A DNA stretch of 64,000 nt, from assembly GCF_022399565.1 (NCBI RefSeq), contig NZ_JAJTUT010000001.1, positions 857,336 through 921,335 on the forward strand. The letters are read 5' to 3'. A program made the position numbers and the translations under genes. The notes below the pieces were generated by a model. The model was not told the DNA's origin, searched no databases, and saw only the letters and a list, made by a program, of their open reading frames with translations. How positions within the stretch are numbered: position 1 is the first letter of the stretch; the number at the start of each line of letters is the position of its first letter. The DNA comes from Flavobacterium algicola. GTDB taxonomy: Bacteria > Bacteroidota > Bacteroidia > Flavobacteriales > Flavobacteriaceae. Positions 26,818 through 37,158 of this stretch are shown piece by piece.

Positions 26818-28398
26818 TTATGGTCTTTGATGCGCCTCTTTTAGCAAATCATTTACCGTTTTAACTGGATTAAAAGTAACCAGTGGTACTTGTACAAAGA
26901 TGGTCAACCATTCTGCCATTGCACCATTCCATAATCCTGGTAACTCGTATGCTTTAATCGGTTTACCACCAATATTTTTTTCTACTATAAAACCACTATT
27001 GTGATCCACAAATTCGTTTAAATCAAATTTCTCTCCCTTAAAGTTCTTGATTACACAAACCAAATCTACAGGATTAAAGTGTGTTGCCTCTTGTAAAAGT
27101 TTTGACTGTCTGCGACTTGTAGTATCAACTTGACTTTCTTCTACAATTTGTAGCGAAATTTCATTGTTATTATTTCGAACCCAAAAAGGACCACCACCAG
27201 CTTCTCCTTCATTCTTCACCATTCCGCAGACGCGTATCGGTCTGTCTAGAGCTTTCTTAATTGATTTTACCTGATTCTTAAATGTGAAAGAATCAAAATT
27301 AGGATCCATTTCACGATTCAGTTTTTCTTTAAAGAAGGTAATAATTTCAGGAATATGATTTTCTGTTAATTGCTCATTTTCGATTAGATTCAAAAACCCA
27401 TAAACACCTTGCTGTACTTCCAGCAAAATTCCAGCTAAAGCTTTTTTATACAGTGCAACGTTTTCATTATTATGAAGGATGACATTATCAATATTTTTGA
27501 TAAAGATCATATCTGCATCAAATTGATTAAGATTATCAATCAAGGCACCGTGTCCACCTGGTCTAAACACGATTTCTCCTGCATCATTTCTAAAAGGATT
27601 ATCATCCATATCAACAGCAATCGTATCGGTGCTTTTATTTTGAAAAGAATAAGATACAGCTACCGAAGTCTCTGTTTCATTTTCAACCAAAGGTTTTACT
27701 GTATTTATAATCTTTTCAAAATGCATTTTATGTGCTTCTGAAACTGTAAAGTGAAGATTAGAAACTCCCTTTACACTTGAATAATAACCACACTCATACA
27801 AATGCTCTTCGATTGGTGTCGCAATATTATTTAGATATACATGAAAAGGTAAAATACCCTTAGGCTTATTGGCATAATCAAAATATTCTGGGTCCAATAG
27901 CATCTTGATAAAAGAGTAATTTTTTTTATCTCTAGTAAAGGAACTAAAATCAGGATAAACCTCTTTTAATTTAGCGTACACTTCTTCATAAAAAGGAAAT
28001 TTATCCATTCCTACAATGAAGATAGCAAGATCATAGGCCATGTATCGGTTTACGTAAGCATTTATCGAATCTTTCTCAAGGTCAAATTTATTTAAAAAAG
28101 TATTTAAGAACTTAAACATTCTTGTCGCTGCGCCCGAAGCAGGTACAAATTTAAGTAGTTTAAGATTGTTTTTATTTTCGTCAAAGTACAAAGCGCGGCT
28201 GTGAAAATCTGCATCAGACAAATTAATAATCCCTTTACCTAAGGTAGCAGGAGTTTCTAAATTTGTTTTCGCAATACCGTTCTTAAAAAAATTCAATTGT
28301 TTCTGAATTGTATCTAATGAAATACCGCGACTAGCAATTTGCTCAATATCTGCATCTGAAAAACCTAATTTAACCAAATCATTATTTACTTCTTTCAT
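26818..28398 (-). CDS. DUF4301-family protein
   Basis: A 526-aa cytoplasmic protein of the DUF4301 family, common in Bacteroidota and without an assigned function. Notable segments are PASGAATRMFKFLN near residue 84, RPGGHGALIDNL near 282 and GMVKNEGEAGGGPFWV near 395. The SGAATRM stretch resembles the phosphate loop of sugar-nucleotidyltransferases, so a nucleotidyl-transfer activity is an inference worth testing. It sits between pnuT and the arfB-like gene. Confidence 0.8.
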   Translation of the reverse strand: MKEVNNDLVKLGFSDADIEQIASRGISLDTIQKQLNFFKNGIAKTNLETPATLGKGIINLSDADFHSRALYFDENKNNLKLLKFVPASGAATRMFKFLNTFLNKFDLEKDSINAYVNRYMAYDLAIFIVGMDKFPFYEEVYAKLKEVYPDFSSFTRDKKNYSFIKMLLDPEYFDYANKPKGILPFHVYLNNIATPIEEHLYECGYYSSVKGVSNLHFTVSEAHKMHFEKIINTVKPLVENETETSVAVSYSFQNKSTDTIAVDMDDNPFRNDAGEIVFRPGGHGALIDNLNQFDADMIFIKNIDNVILHNNENVALYKKALAGILLEVQQGVYGFLNLIENEQLTENHIPEIITFFKEKLNREMDPNFDSFTFKNQVKSIKKALDRPIRVCGMVKNEGEAGGGPFWVRNNNNEISLQIVEESQVDTTSRRQSKLLQEATHFNPVDLVCVIKNFKGEKFDLNEFVDHNSGFIVEKNIGGKPIKAYELPGLWNGAMAEWLTIFVQVPLVTFNPVKTVNDLLKEAHQRP

Positions 28399-28483
28399 TA
28401 ATTTGTATATTTTATATGAATTTCCTTGTTTAACTGATAAGTCAAATTTAAGGTTTTAAACTACTTTATTCAAAATTAGCTGG

Positions 28484-29092
28484 TTATTTTTTTAACATTT
28501 TTTTCCACTCCAGGTATGCAACAACCGCCAAAGCGGTAAATATGACATACTGCAACGACAACATTCCTAAGCCTCGGTAACCGTACAAAGGAGCTGCAAT
28601 TGCATCACCAATGATCCATAGTGTCCAGTTTTCAATCTTCTTATTGGCCATAAACCACATTCCGGTAAAAAACAATCCCGATGTAAAAATGTCAACATAA
28701 TTATCCCAATGAATAGTATATTCGAAAAAGATATAAATCGCATAAACTACGATTGCAGTGATAAAAAACAGTAATAAACCAATCCATTTTTCTTTTTGAT
28801 TGGTCCTAGATATTGGCAATACTTTTCCCGACTCGCCTTTACCCGACCATCGATACCAACCGTAAATACTCATAATACTGAAGTAGGCATTGATCAACAT
28901 ATCGCCAAGATAGCCTGCTATAAAAAGCAAATACATGGTTATTACCGTTGCTACCAAACCTACTGGATAAACCCAAATATTTTCTTTTCTGGCCAATAAA
29001 ACACTCCATATACCACACACAAAGGCAATGAATTCTAGAATAATTTGATACAGAGGTGTGTTCTGATATGCGTTTAAAAAAAAGTCTATCAT
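28484..29092 (-). CDS. pnuT: PnuC/PnuT-family vitamin transporter, likely thiamine
   Basis: A 202-aa inner-membrane protein with about seven transmembrane helices. It has the PnuC-family motifs GIWSVLLARKENIWVYPVG near residue 27, SIMSIYGWYRW near 72, and TLWIIGDAIAAPLYGYRG near 157. PnuC members carry ribosyl nicotinamide, but the PnuT subgroup of Bacteroidota carries thiamine. A riboswitch-controlled TonB receptor 2.3 kb downstream on the same strand supports PnuT. It overlaps the GGGP-synthase stop codon by one base (TAATG), so translation is probably coupled. Confidence 0.85.
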   Translation of the reverse strand: MIDFFLNAYQNTPLYQIILEFIAFVCGIWSVLLARKENIWVYPVGLVATVITMYLLFIAGYLGDMLINAYFSIMSIYGWYRWSGKGESGKVLPISRTNQKEKWIGLLLFFITAIVVYAIYIFFEYTIHWDNYVDIFTSGLFFTGMWFMANKKIENWTLWIIGDAIAAPLYGYRGLGMLSLQYVIFTALAVVAYLEWKKMLKK

Positions 29093-29847
29093 TATAAAAT
29101 TTTATGATTTTCAAATTCAGGAAGCTGTTCAAAAAACAAACTGTTTCTCTCAAAGGCGGTTCCTATTACCACTAGGTCTGCACCAGAGTCATACATACGC
29201 TTAATTGCAGATAATGAGCTAATCCCGCCGCCTACTATCAAAGGAACTTCAAGATTATCCGCTACCAATTGCACCATTTCTTGCGGAACCTCATTTTGCG
29301 CTCCACTCCCCGCCTCTAGATAAATCAATCGATTCCCCAACATTTCACCAGCTAGTGCCGTAGCCACAGTCAGATCATTATCATCACGAGGTAAAGGTTT
29401 GGTTTGACTTACTCGCTCGACAGCAGTTACAGAACCACTTTCGATTAAGACATAACCTGTTGAAATAATTTCGAGCTTTGTCTTTTTTAACAAAGGAGCT
29501 GCTTTAACTTGATGCTCTATCAAATAATCGGGATTACGTCCTGAGAGCAAAGACAAAAATAAAATACCGTCTGCTTCTTGTGAAATTTGACTAGGATTGC
29601 CGGGGAATAAAACGATCGGCAGACTTATTTTTTGTTTCAATCGAATGATTAATTCGTCTATTCTTGCAGAAGTCACTAAACTTCCACCTACAAAAATATG
29701 CGTAGCAGGTGATTGATTTATCTTATCTATCAGCGCATCCAAGGTTGCCCACACAATTTTATCTGGATCCAAAAGAATGGCCAATAACTTTACATTATTA
29801 GCCTTAGATTTCAGAATCTCTTGGTATATAAGGTTGTTTTTTCGCAT
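29092..29847 (-). CDS. Geranylgeranylglyceryl phosphate synthase-family protein (PcrB-like)
   Basis: A TIM-barrel prenyltransferase of the GGGPS/PcrB family, about 251 aa. It shows LLAILLDPDKI, THIFVGGSLVT, PIVLFPGNPSQIS, YLEAGSGAQNEVP and LIVGGGISS with DLVVIGTAF. These are the G1P and prenyl-diphosphate-binding segments. Flavobacterial GGGPS enzymes are known, though the fate of the archaeal-type ether lipid precursor is unclear. The ATG at 29847 (MRKNNLIYQ) is preferred over one 19 codons upstream because family homologues begin there. It is coupled to pnuT. Confidence 0.88.
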   Translation of the reverse strand: MRKNNLIYQEILKSKANNVKLLAILLDPDKIVWATLDALIDKINQSPATHIFVGGSLVTSARIDELIIRLKQKISLPIVLFPGNPSQISQEADGILFLSLLSGRNPDYLIEHQVKAAPLLKKTKLEIISTGYVLIESGSVTAVERVSQTKPLPRDDNDLTVATALAGEMLGNRLIYLEAGSGAQNEVPQEMVQLVADNLEVPLIVGGGISSLSAIKRMYDSGADLVVIGTAFERNSLFFEQLPEFENHKIL

Positions 29848-30003
29848 ACGATTGTAAAAGTATAGGTTTTTTTTCGAAAAATAATTCAAACCATTGTAAA
29901 GCATCGCTGTTTTAAATGCATTTCTATTATATGATTAAAGTCATATAGTACCGATTTATATAAAACTATCTTTGTACATAACAGATTCCTAAATTCACAT
30001 CAA

Positions 30004-30396
30004 ATGACGACAACATTAAAAGATATAACCAATAGAGAAGATATTGCTATCCTTGTACGAACATTTTACGATAGAATTAGAGCTGATGACGAAATCAATT
30101 TTTATTTCAACGAAATGATAACCGATTGGGAAGAGCATCTTGAAAAGCTAACAGATTTTTGGGAGATGAATCTTTTTGGAGGTAAGAAATACAAAGCCGA
30201 TCCATTGCAGGCTCACGTAAAAGTAGACGCCCATTTTGAAGGAAAGATTGGTCCAAATGAATTTGGCATTTGGCTAAACCATTGGGCGCAGACGCTAGAT
30301 GAACTTTTTGAAGGTGAAAATGTTGAAATATTAAAACGCAGGGCTAGAAAAATGGGAACTTTCATTTACATGGCTATGTTTAAAAGTCGAAGCTAA
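30004..30396 (+). CDS. Group III truncated hemoglobin
   Basis: A 130-aa 2-on-2 globin. The B-helix FYDRIRADDEINFYF, the DFWEMNLFGG segment and the proximal-histidine region around HVKVDAHF are typical of group III truncated globins. WLNHWAQTLDELF follows. These bind O2 or NO in the cytoplasm; the physiological role is not settled. It is monocistronic and divergent from the GGGPS gene. Confidence 0.92.
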   Translation: MTTTLKDITNREDIAILVRTFYDRIRADDEINFYFNEMITDWEEHLEKLTDFWEMNLFGGKKYKADPLQAHVKVDAHFEGKIGPNEFGIWLNHWAQTLDELFEGENVEILKRRARKMGTFIYMAMFKSRS

Positions 30397-30417
30397 ACAG
30401 CTCAGAAATTAAACTAT

Positions 30418-31053
30418 TTACCTTTTTTCGAATGCATATACGAGTGTGAAATTTTCTATCGCTTCAAAATGAATATTAAATTTCTTCTGAAGGTTCCCGA
30501 AATTCAGATTGGCAATCGTTTTTAATTGATCTAATTCAAATTGGAGGACAGAAATATGTTCTTTAAAGCTAATTCCTTTTTCATTTTGAATTTTGAAGAT
30601 CGCTTCTTTGGCTCCCCAAATAACGGTAAGTTTCTGAATGTAGTTTTTCACATCCAATTCATTTAGGTATGCAACTTCAGCTGTAGTAAATTTATCTGCT
30701 ATTCGAATGATTTTTTCGCGGTGTAATTCTACGTCAATTCCAACAGGGCGGTTACTGATGATTATCGCCGAGAATTCATGTGAATGTGTAATCGATATAT
30801 TTTTATCGTCTTTGAGGTGCGGCTTCCCAAATGCATCATAATATAATTCTAAGTCGTTATAACCCGCTTCTTGCAGTAATTTTCGAACACTCAAAAAACC
30901 ACGTTGGTGTAGTTCAGACTTCATTCCGTTTAAGCGTTCTCTGTTTTTCATGTTGAGAACCACCCCACTAAAAAGCTCCTGATAGGTTTCGGTGATTTTC
31001 CAAACAAGAATTTGTGTTTCAGAGTCGAAAAAAAAGTTTTTATATAACGGCAT
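30418..31053 (-). CDS. 4'-phosphopantetheinyl transferase (Sfp-type)
   Basis: Transfers phosphopantetheine from CoA to carrier proteins. The 211-aa protein has the superfamily signatures NISITHSHEF, PVGIDVELHREKI (Mg-binding Asp and Glu) and TVIWGAKEAIFKI (WxxKEA). At this length it is Sfp-like rather than AcpS-like. No carrier protein is nearby. It is convergent with the globin gene. Confidence 0.92.
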   Translation of the reverse strand: MPLYKNFFFDSETQILVWKITETYQELFSGVVLNMKNRERLNGMKSELHQRGFLSVRKLLQEAGYNDLELYYDAFGKPHLKDDKNISITHSHEFSAIIISNRPVGIDVELHREKIIRIADKFTTAEVAYLNELDVKNYIQKLTVIWGAKEAIFKIQNEKGISFKEHISVLQFELDQLKTIANLNFGNLQKKFNIHFEAIENFTLVYAFEKR

Positions 31054-31108
31054 TTTCTTGTTTTTACTGGTTTTCCTAGCTTTTAAGTCTGCATAAATAC
31101 TTGTAGGA

Positions 31109-31173
31109 GCGAGTTTTATACCCGCATAAGATTAGAGCAAACAGCCAGAAATAGCTCCAAAATAATAGGCTAT
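31109..31173. repeat. REP-like intergenic element
   Basis: GGAGCGAGTTTTATACCCGC, then AGATTAGAGCAAACAGCC and AGAAATAGCTCC. The AGCTCC end and the GGAGC start are complementary, and the pattern resembles the other REP-like elements in the window. Confidence 0.5.
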
Positions 31174-31264
31174 TTTAATTTTTATTTTATTGATTTTGAA
31201 AAGCTTAGACTTGTAAACAATTCATAAATATTTGTGAATCCTTTTTAAATCACAACTTATTACG

Positions 31265-31272
31265 TAAATTTG
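31265..31272 (+). promoter_or_regulatory. ahcY promoter -7 box
   Basis: TAAATTTG matches TAnnTTTG, with a T-rich -33 region about 19 bases upstream and the ATG 33 bases downstream. Confidence 0.65.
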
Positions 31273-31305
31273 CTTAAAAATTTTACAATTACAAATATAC
31301 TATAA

Positions 31306-32622
31306 ATGAGTACTACAACTATGCCTTTTGTGGCTTACAAAGTAAAAGATATCTCTCTAGCAGCCTGGGGAAGAAAAGAAATTGAATTGGCAGAAGCTGA
31401 AATGCCAGGTTTAATGGCACTTCGTTCTGAGTACAAAGACGAACAACCTCTTAAAGGGGCTCGTATAGCAGGATGTTTGCACATGACTATCCAAACTGCA
31501 GTTTTAATCGAGACTTTGATTGCTCTTGGTGCTGAAGTTACTTGGTCATCTTGTAACATTTTCTCTACTCAAGATCAAGCTGCCGCTGCAATTGCTGCTG
31601 CTGGAATTCAAGTTTACGCTTGGAAAGGTTTGAACGATGCTGATTTTGACTGGTGTATTGAGCAAACATTATTCTTTGGTGAAGACAAAAAACCATTGAA
31701 CATGATTCTTGATGATGGTGGAGATTTAACAAATATGGTTATTGACCGTTTCCCAGAATTGGTTCCTGGAATCAAAGGATTGTCTGAAGAAACTACTACT
31801 GGAGTTCACAGATTGTACGAAAGAATGAAAGCGGGAACTTTGCCAATGCCAGCTATCAATGTTAATGACTCAGTTACTAAGTCTAAATTTGATAACAAAT
31901 ACGGTTGTAAAGAATCTGCAGTAGATGCTGTACGTCGTGCAACTGACATCATGCTTGCAGGTAAAAGAGTTATCGTTTGTGGTTACGGTGATGTAGGTAA
32001 AGGTACTGCAGCTTCTTTTAGAGGTGCTGGTTCTATCGTTACAGTTACTGAAATTGACCCAATTTGTGCTTTACAAGCAGCAATGGACGGTTTTGAAGTT
32101 AAGAAATTAGATACTGTTGTTGCTAATGCTGATATCATCATTACTACAACTGGAAATAAAGATATTATCAAAGGAAGTCACTTTGAGCAAATGAAAGATA
32201 AAACGATCGTTTGTAACATTGGGCACTTTGATAACGAAATTGCAGTTGCATGGTTAAACAACAACCACGGAGCTTCAAAAGTAGAAATCAAACCACAAGT
32301 AGACAAATACACTATCGACGGTAAAGATATTATCTTACTTGCTGAAGGTCGTTTGGTAAACCTTGGTTGTGCTACAGGTCACCCAAGTTTTGTAATGAGT
32401 AACTCATTTACAAACCAAACTTTGGCTCAAATTGAGTTATGGAAAAACAGTGCAGCTTACCAAAATGAAGTTTACATGTTACCAAAACACTTAGATGAGA
32501 AAGTAGCTATGTTACACCTTGCTAAATTAGGTGTTGAGCTTGAAACATTAAGTGAAGAGCAAGCAGCTTACATTGGTGTTGAAGTTGCTGGTCCATACAA
32601 ACCAGAATACTACAGATACTAG
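31306..32622 (+). CDS. ahcY: Adenosylhomocysteinase
   Basis: Hydrolyses S-adenosylhomocysteine to adenosine and homocysteine, recycling the by-product of SAM methylation. The 438-aa protein has [16 protein letters not shown], the substrate-site [13 protein letters not shown], the NAD-binding Rossmann [19 protein letters not shown] and the C-terminal [10 protein letters not shown] with the conserved Lys-Tyr. It stands alone with its own promoter and terminator. Codon use is notably biased and regular compared with neighbours, consistent with high expression. Confidence 0.98.
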   Translation: MSTTTMPFVAYKVKDISLAAWGRKEIELAEAEMPGLMALRSEYKDEQPLKGARIAGCLHMTIQTAVLIETLIALGAEVTWSSCNIFSTQDQAAAAIAAAGIQVYAWKGLNDADFDWCIEQTLFFGEDKKPLNMILDDGGDLTNMVIDRFPELVPGIKGLSEETTTGVHRLYERMKAGTLPMPAINVNDSVTKSKFDNKYGCKESAVDAVRRATDIMLAGKRVIVCGYGDVGKGTAASFRGAGSIVTVTEIDPICALQAAMDGFEVKKLDTVVANADIIITTTGNKDIIKGSHFEQMKDKTIVCNIGHFDNEIAVAWLNNNHGASKVEIKPQVDKYTIDGKDIILLAEGRLVNLGCATGHPSFVMSNSFTNQTLAQIELWKNSAAYQNEVYMLPKHLDEKVAMLHLAKLGVELETLSEEQAAYIGVEVAGPYKPEYYRY

Positions 32623-32665
32623 TAATTGAATATTAGCAATTGCTAACTTATCATTATAGATTTAC

Positions 32666-32695
32666 AAAGACCCTCACACAACTGTGAGGGTCTTT
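32666..32695 (+). terminator. ahcY terminator
   Basis: AAAGACCCTCACA and TGTGAGGGTCTTT form a 13-bp stem with a 4-base loop, followed by T-rich sequence. Confidence 0.94.
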
Positions 32696-32842
32696 TATTT
32701 TTAAAGCATTTTTATTAAATTTTGAAGCTTAAACCATTTGCAACATTTTAAATTTCGATTGTTTAAATTTCGAACCAAATAGTACTTATCTTTCGCTCCC
32801 TTATAAAACTGTAGTAATCATATAAATTAAAATAAATCGGAG

Positions 32843-34048
32843 ATGGATGCAAATAGACCTCAAAAACTGTTGAACAATCTGATTCTAGTACTATTACCTA
32901 TTTTATTATTTAGTTGTAAAACTAGCACCAATACCACAGACAATAAATCAACAGTGGTTATTAAAGTTGTAAATCCTATTTCGATATCACGAGATAATGA
33001 AACCATAGCAATTTCTTCTAAACTCGTAAAAGAACAGTTTCCTAATCTCAAGATCGAAAATTTGGAAATCACAGATAACACGAACCACCAAATACAATTA
33101 AGCCAAGCGATCGATTACGATGAAGATGGCATTACCGATGAATTTTTATTTCAGACGAATTTCAGTCCGAAAGAAATCAAATACTTTAGCATTAATCCAA
33201 CTGCAGATAAACCAGCAGCTTCCTCTGTCTTCTCTAAATTTATTAGCAAACCAGAAGGACTAGGTGACTTCTCATGGGAGAATGATTACATAGGCTACCG
33301 CATGTACGGACAAGCGAGAGCAGATGCACAAGGAACTGGAACCGCAATTGATGTTTGGAGCAAAAAAACATCTCGCCGCTTAACCGATGAATGGTACACA
33401 ACAGGACAGAGTTACCATGTTGACAAAGGTTATGGTGCCGATCATTATGCCTCTGGTAAAAATCAAGGATGTGGAGGATCTGGTATTTACTACGATGGAA
33501 AAGTATATTATTCGAAATCATATTCGGCATGGAAAATAATTGCCAATGGCCCGATTAGACTTGTTTTTGAACTTGAATTTACTGGCTGGCAAGGAGAAAA
33601 CAGCAGTCTCAAGGAAACCAAACGCATTACTCTTGATGCTGGGCAGTATTTTAATCAAATTGAAAGCACGTACACATCACCTACAAACGAGTTTAAATTC
33701 TCACACGCAGTTGGTATTGCACAACGCCAAGATTCTCAATCATTTATCGACAACAAAGCCGGACTATTTGAAAGTTGGGAAAAGTTAATCATTCCGGCAG
33801 GAAGAGATAATGGGTCTTTAGGTACTGGATTCATAATTGACACAGATACTAATCTAATTGCAATTAAAAATATGCAAGATCATTTATTTGGCGTCATGAA
33901 GGTCAAATCAAACAATAAAATCTCCTATTCCACTGGAGCTGCATGGAGTGAATTTGGCGCTATAAAAACACCTGAATTATGGAAAAGCTATGTACAAAAT
34001 AAAGCATTGTGTATTGCGAACAAATGCATTATTTCCATTGAAAAGTAA
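32843..34048 (+). CDS. DUF4861-family lipoprotein
   Basis: A 401-aa SPII lipoprotein with lipobox LFSC (Cys25). The body is beta-rich and matches the DUF4861 pattern: DYDEDGITDEFLFQ, FSWENDYIGYRMYGQA, AIDVWSKKTSRR, and YHVDKGYGADHYASG with a Cys/Gly-rich QGCGGSG. Such proteins often occur with polysaccharide-degrading genes, but none is clearly adjacent here. It is 59 bp upstream of a large barrel gene on the same strand, which suggests co-transcription. The function is unknown. Confidence 0.75.
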   Translation: MDANRPQKLLNNLILVLLPILLFSCKTSTNTTDNKSTVVIKVVNPISISRDNETIAISSKLVKEQFPNLKIENLEITDNTNHQIQLSQAIDYDEDGITDEFLFQTNFSPKEIKYFSINPTADKPAASSVFSKFISKPEGLGDFSWENDYIGYRMYGQARADAQGTGTAIDVWSKKTSRRLTDEWYTTGQSYHVDKGYGADHYASGKNQGCGGSGIYYDGKVYYSKSYSAWKIIANGPIRLVFELEFTGWQGENSSLKETKRITLDAGQYFNQIESTYTSPTNEFKFSHAVGIAQRQDSQSFIDNKAGLFESWEKLIIPAGRDNGSLGTGFIIDTDTNLIAIKNMQDHLFGVMKVKSNNKISYSTGAAWSEFGAIKTPELWKSYVQNKALCIANKCIISIEK

Positions 34049-34107
34049 TCTAGAATCAAAAATTCTTTTCTTCCCATTAAACCTTATTGCATATTTAACA
34101 TCTTAAG

Positions 34108-36939
34108 ATGAAGTTTATCTACATCACTATGATTAAATATTTTACAATTCTCTTCTTATTTGCTTGTTCGTACTGTGTAACTGCTCAAAGTAGCTACAAC
34201 CTAAAAGGTAAGGTTCTCGACATCGCTAGCCAAGTTCCTTTGGAATCAGCGACGGTTTATGTAACTACAGTCAAAGATTCTACCGTATTGGAATATACCT
34301 TAACCGATAAAAACGGAAATTTCAATTTTGTTGTTAAAAAAAATGACAAACCAGTATTTTTAAAAGTGACTTATGTGGGTTACGAAACCTTTTCTGAAGA
34401 GCAAAGAGAAATAAATGGCAATAAAGACTTTGATAACATCTATCTTTCTGAATCTATCAATACCCTAAACGAAGTAACGATCAAGGGCGAAGATCCTCCT
34501 ATTCGAATAAAAAATGATACCATAGAATTTAAAGCTTCCTTATTTAAAGTAAGAGCAGATGCCAATGTAGAAACACTTTTGAAACAACTTCCTGGATTTG
34601 AAATGGATAGTGATGGTAAAATCACGGTAAACGGTAAAGAAGTAACACAAGTTCTAGTGAATGGTAAACCATTTTTTGATAGAGATGGTGCCATGGCTTT
34701 AAAAAACCTTCCTGCAGAAATCATTAATAAAGTACAAGTATCTGATTTTAAGACTAAGAAAGAGGAATATTCAAAGGATGATGCAGCATCAGACAATTCA
34801 AGTATCAATTTGACTATTGACGAAGATAAAAACAAAGGACATTTTGGAAAATTTCTTGCTGGTTATGGGTCAGATGATCGATATGAATCTAGCTTTATAA
34901 TGAATTTCTTTAATAATAATCGAAAGATAAGCCTTTTAGGATCTTCGAATAATATCAATGCACCAGGTTTTTCTATGGATGAGGTTTTTGATAATATGGG
35001 TGGTGGCCGTAACACTAAAGGCACCACTGTTAACAGAAGTCAAGCAAATGGAATCACTAAATCTAACTTATTGGGATTTAATTATTCCGATCAATTATTT
35101 AAAGAGCTACAGGCAAATGCCAATTATAATTTCTCAGATACTCAGACCGATAATTTAAATAATTCTAGTTCAACCAATTTTAGACCAGATGGTGATTTCA
35201 ATACTATTTCGACAACCAAAACTCAAAACACCAATACAAGTAACAAAGCAAATGTTGAATTAGAGTACAAAATAGCACCGACCATGCAATTATTTGTTGC
35301 TCCAAAAATCAACACTACTCGTACAGGAAACACAACAGCATCAAGTAGTAGTACTACAATTGAAGATGGAACACTTACTAACGATTTCTCTTCTAATTCA
35401 TCAAATCAAACAGAATCAAATAACTTCAGCAACTCAATTAACTTTAATAAATCATTTGAGAAAAAAGCTAGGAATTTAAGTGTTGTTTTAAACAATGATA
35501 ATTCAAGTACGAGCTCCAATAATTTCGTTCAATCTGAAACTAATTTGTATGCAAACGACGAACAGATTTTAAGAAACCAGAATAATTTAGGGGAAAACAG
35601 CAATGATTCTTACTCAGCTGAAATCGAATATTCTGAGCCCATTACTGATTCTATTAGATTAAAAATAGGTGTAGAATATAACTATCAAAATGCAGTCAGT
35701 GACATAAAATCATACGATTTTAATGCATTAGACAGTGATTATTCTATTTTAAATGGAGAACAAACAAGTTATATTACGTCAAAACAAAATAGTATCACTC
35801 CAAAAGTTGGACTTCGATTAATGAAAAATAAATTTACATTTGATCTGAACTCCTCTACCTCTATTGTTCAGTATGACAATCACTCTGACTACTTAGGAAC
35901 TTCGACTGATTTATTCAAAAATTATGTCTTACCCGGCGCAAGAGCACAGGTGAGGTACAAGGTAGATCGTTCTAAATTTTTTACTGCGCGCTATAATTAC
36001 AATTTATCATTACCATCGGCATCAGAGATTCTTCCGGTCATTAACGTTTCTAATCCTTTGAATACAATTACAGGAAATCCAGATTTAAATCCGACAGAAA
36101 CTCATAGTGCAAGTGTCAATTATAGAAACTTTGATTACCGTACACGCTCAGGTTATAACCTTTACTTCAATTCAAATTTAAACAACAACAATATTATTAC
36201 ATCATCTGTGTATGATGCCGATCGCAAGAGAACAACCACTTACGAAAACGTATCAGGCACTTACTCCTTATCCGCTGGGGGAAATTGGGGGAAATCGATC
36301 AAGCAAGAGGCCAACTTACTGCGTTTTGGAATAGCTTTGAGCGTAAACCACGATTTTGAAAAAGGATTTACCGACTCTGTTCTATATGGCGCAAAATCTA
36401 TTGGTATTACTCCAAAAGCTTATGTGAATTATGATTACGGCCAGTTATTTACAATTGCTCCGTCTTATAACTTCTCTTATAATGAAACCAATTACGATAT
36501 TGACGCCTTAAAATCCAGATCAAATATTGTACATAGATTAAACTTGCAAACAACAAGCTATTGGCCAGTTAATTGGATTTGGGGAAATGATTTTGGTTAT
36601 ACCTATAATTCTATAAATCAAGATTTTTATTTGTGGAACAGTAGTTTGTCTTATACATTTTTGAATAAGATGTTTACTGCCAAGGTTAAGGTTTATGATA
36701 TACTTAATCAAAATCAGAGTATTACCAGAAGCATTTCGACAACATCTGTGAGCGATAATGAGAATACCGTTTTAAAGCGATATGCGATGTTCTCCTTAAC
36801 TTATAAAATCGAAAACTTCTCTGGGATGAAGAATCCGTCAAAAAGAAACGAAAAGGAACGCGGAGGCATGAATAGAGAAGACGGTGATAGAGGCGATCGT
36901 CCAGAAGGTCGCGGTGACAGAGGATCAAGAGCAGATTAG
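34108..36939 (+). CDS. Outer-membrane beta-barrel (TonB receptor-like) protein
   Basis: A 943-aa exported protein. The ATG at 34129 (residue 8) would give a more usual signal peptide ending at VTAQ. A carboxypeptidase-regulatory-like domain spans about 30-115 (YNLKGKVLDIASQVPLESA). A plug-like domain covers about 125-240 (VETLLKQLPGFEMDSDG, VLVNGKPFFDRDG). The barrel is Asn/Ser-rich, of the OMP_b-brl_3 type. After the barrel comes a charged tail of about 35 residues rich in Arg, Gly, Asp and Glu (DGDRGDRPEGRGDRG), which is unusual for this family. It probably forms a unit with the DUF4861 lipoprotein. Confidence 0.88.
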   Translation: MKFIYITMIKYFTILFLFACSYCVTAQSSYNLKGKVLDIASQVPLESATVYVTTVKDSTVLEYTLTDKNGNFNFVVKKNDKPVFLKVTYVGYETFSEEQREINGNKDFDNIYLSESINTLNEVTIKGEDPPIRIKNDTIEFKASLFKVRADANVETLLKQLPGFEMDSDGKITVNGKEVTQVLVNGKPFFDRDGAMALKNLPAEIINKVQVSDFKTKKEEYSKDDAASDNSSINLTIDEDKNKGHFGKFLAGYGSDDRYESSFIMNFFNNNRKISLLGSSNNINAPGFSMDEVFDNMGGGRNTKGTTVNRSQANGITKSNLLGFNYSDQLFKELQANANYNFSDTQTDNLNNSSSTNFRPDGDFNTISTTKTQNTNTSNKANVELEYKIAPTMQLFVAPKINTTRTGNTTASSSSTTIEDGTLTNDFSSNSSNQTESNNFSNSINFNKSFEKKARNLSVVLNNDNSSTSSNNFVQSETNLYANDEQILRNQNNLGENSNDSYSAEIEYSEPITDSIRLKIGVEYNYQNAVSDIKSYDFNALDSDYSILNGEQTSYITSKQNSITPKVGLRLMKNKFTFDLNSSTSIVQYDNHSDYLGTSTDLFKNYVLPGARAQVRYKVDRSKFFTARYNYNLSLPSASEILPVINVSNPLNTITGNPDLNPTETHSASVNYRNFDYRTRSGYNLYFNSNLNNNNIITSSVYDADRKRTTTYENVSGTYSLSAGGNWGKSIKQEANLLRFGIALSVNHDFEKGFTDSVLYGAKSIGITPKAYVNYDYGQLFTIAPSYNFSYNETNYDIDALKSRSNIVHRLNLQTTSYWPVNWIWGNDFGYTYNSINQDFYLWNSSLSYTFLNKMFTAKVKVYDILNQNQSITRSISTTSVSDNENTVLKRYAMFSLTYKIENFSGMKNPSKRNEKERGGMNREDGDRGDRPEGRGDRGSRAD

Positions 36940-37026
36940 CGCCTTCTACACACTAAATAAATAGTCAGAAAATTTAAATTTGAAATATTCCTCGTACAAT
37001 TTCTATGATCGAATAAAATAAATAGG

Positions 37027-37034
37027 TACTTTTG
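37027..37034 (+). promoter_or_regulatory. Candidate -7 box for the LEA-like lipoprotein gene
   Basis: TACTTTTG matches TAnnTTTG. It predicts a leader of about 115 nt containing a perfect 7-bp hairpin, AGACCTT-GATG-AAGGTCT at 37078-37095. Confidence 0.5.
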
Positions 37035-37158
37035 ATAGCCCCAAATCTCCAGTATGAAGCCACTCGAACTAGCTAATAGACCTTGATGAAGGTCTGGCAG
37101 AAGTAGTACGGTATAATTTTACGGAAATCAAACAAGTAATTTATTTAAAACTATTCAA

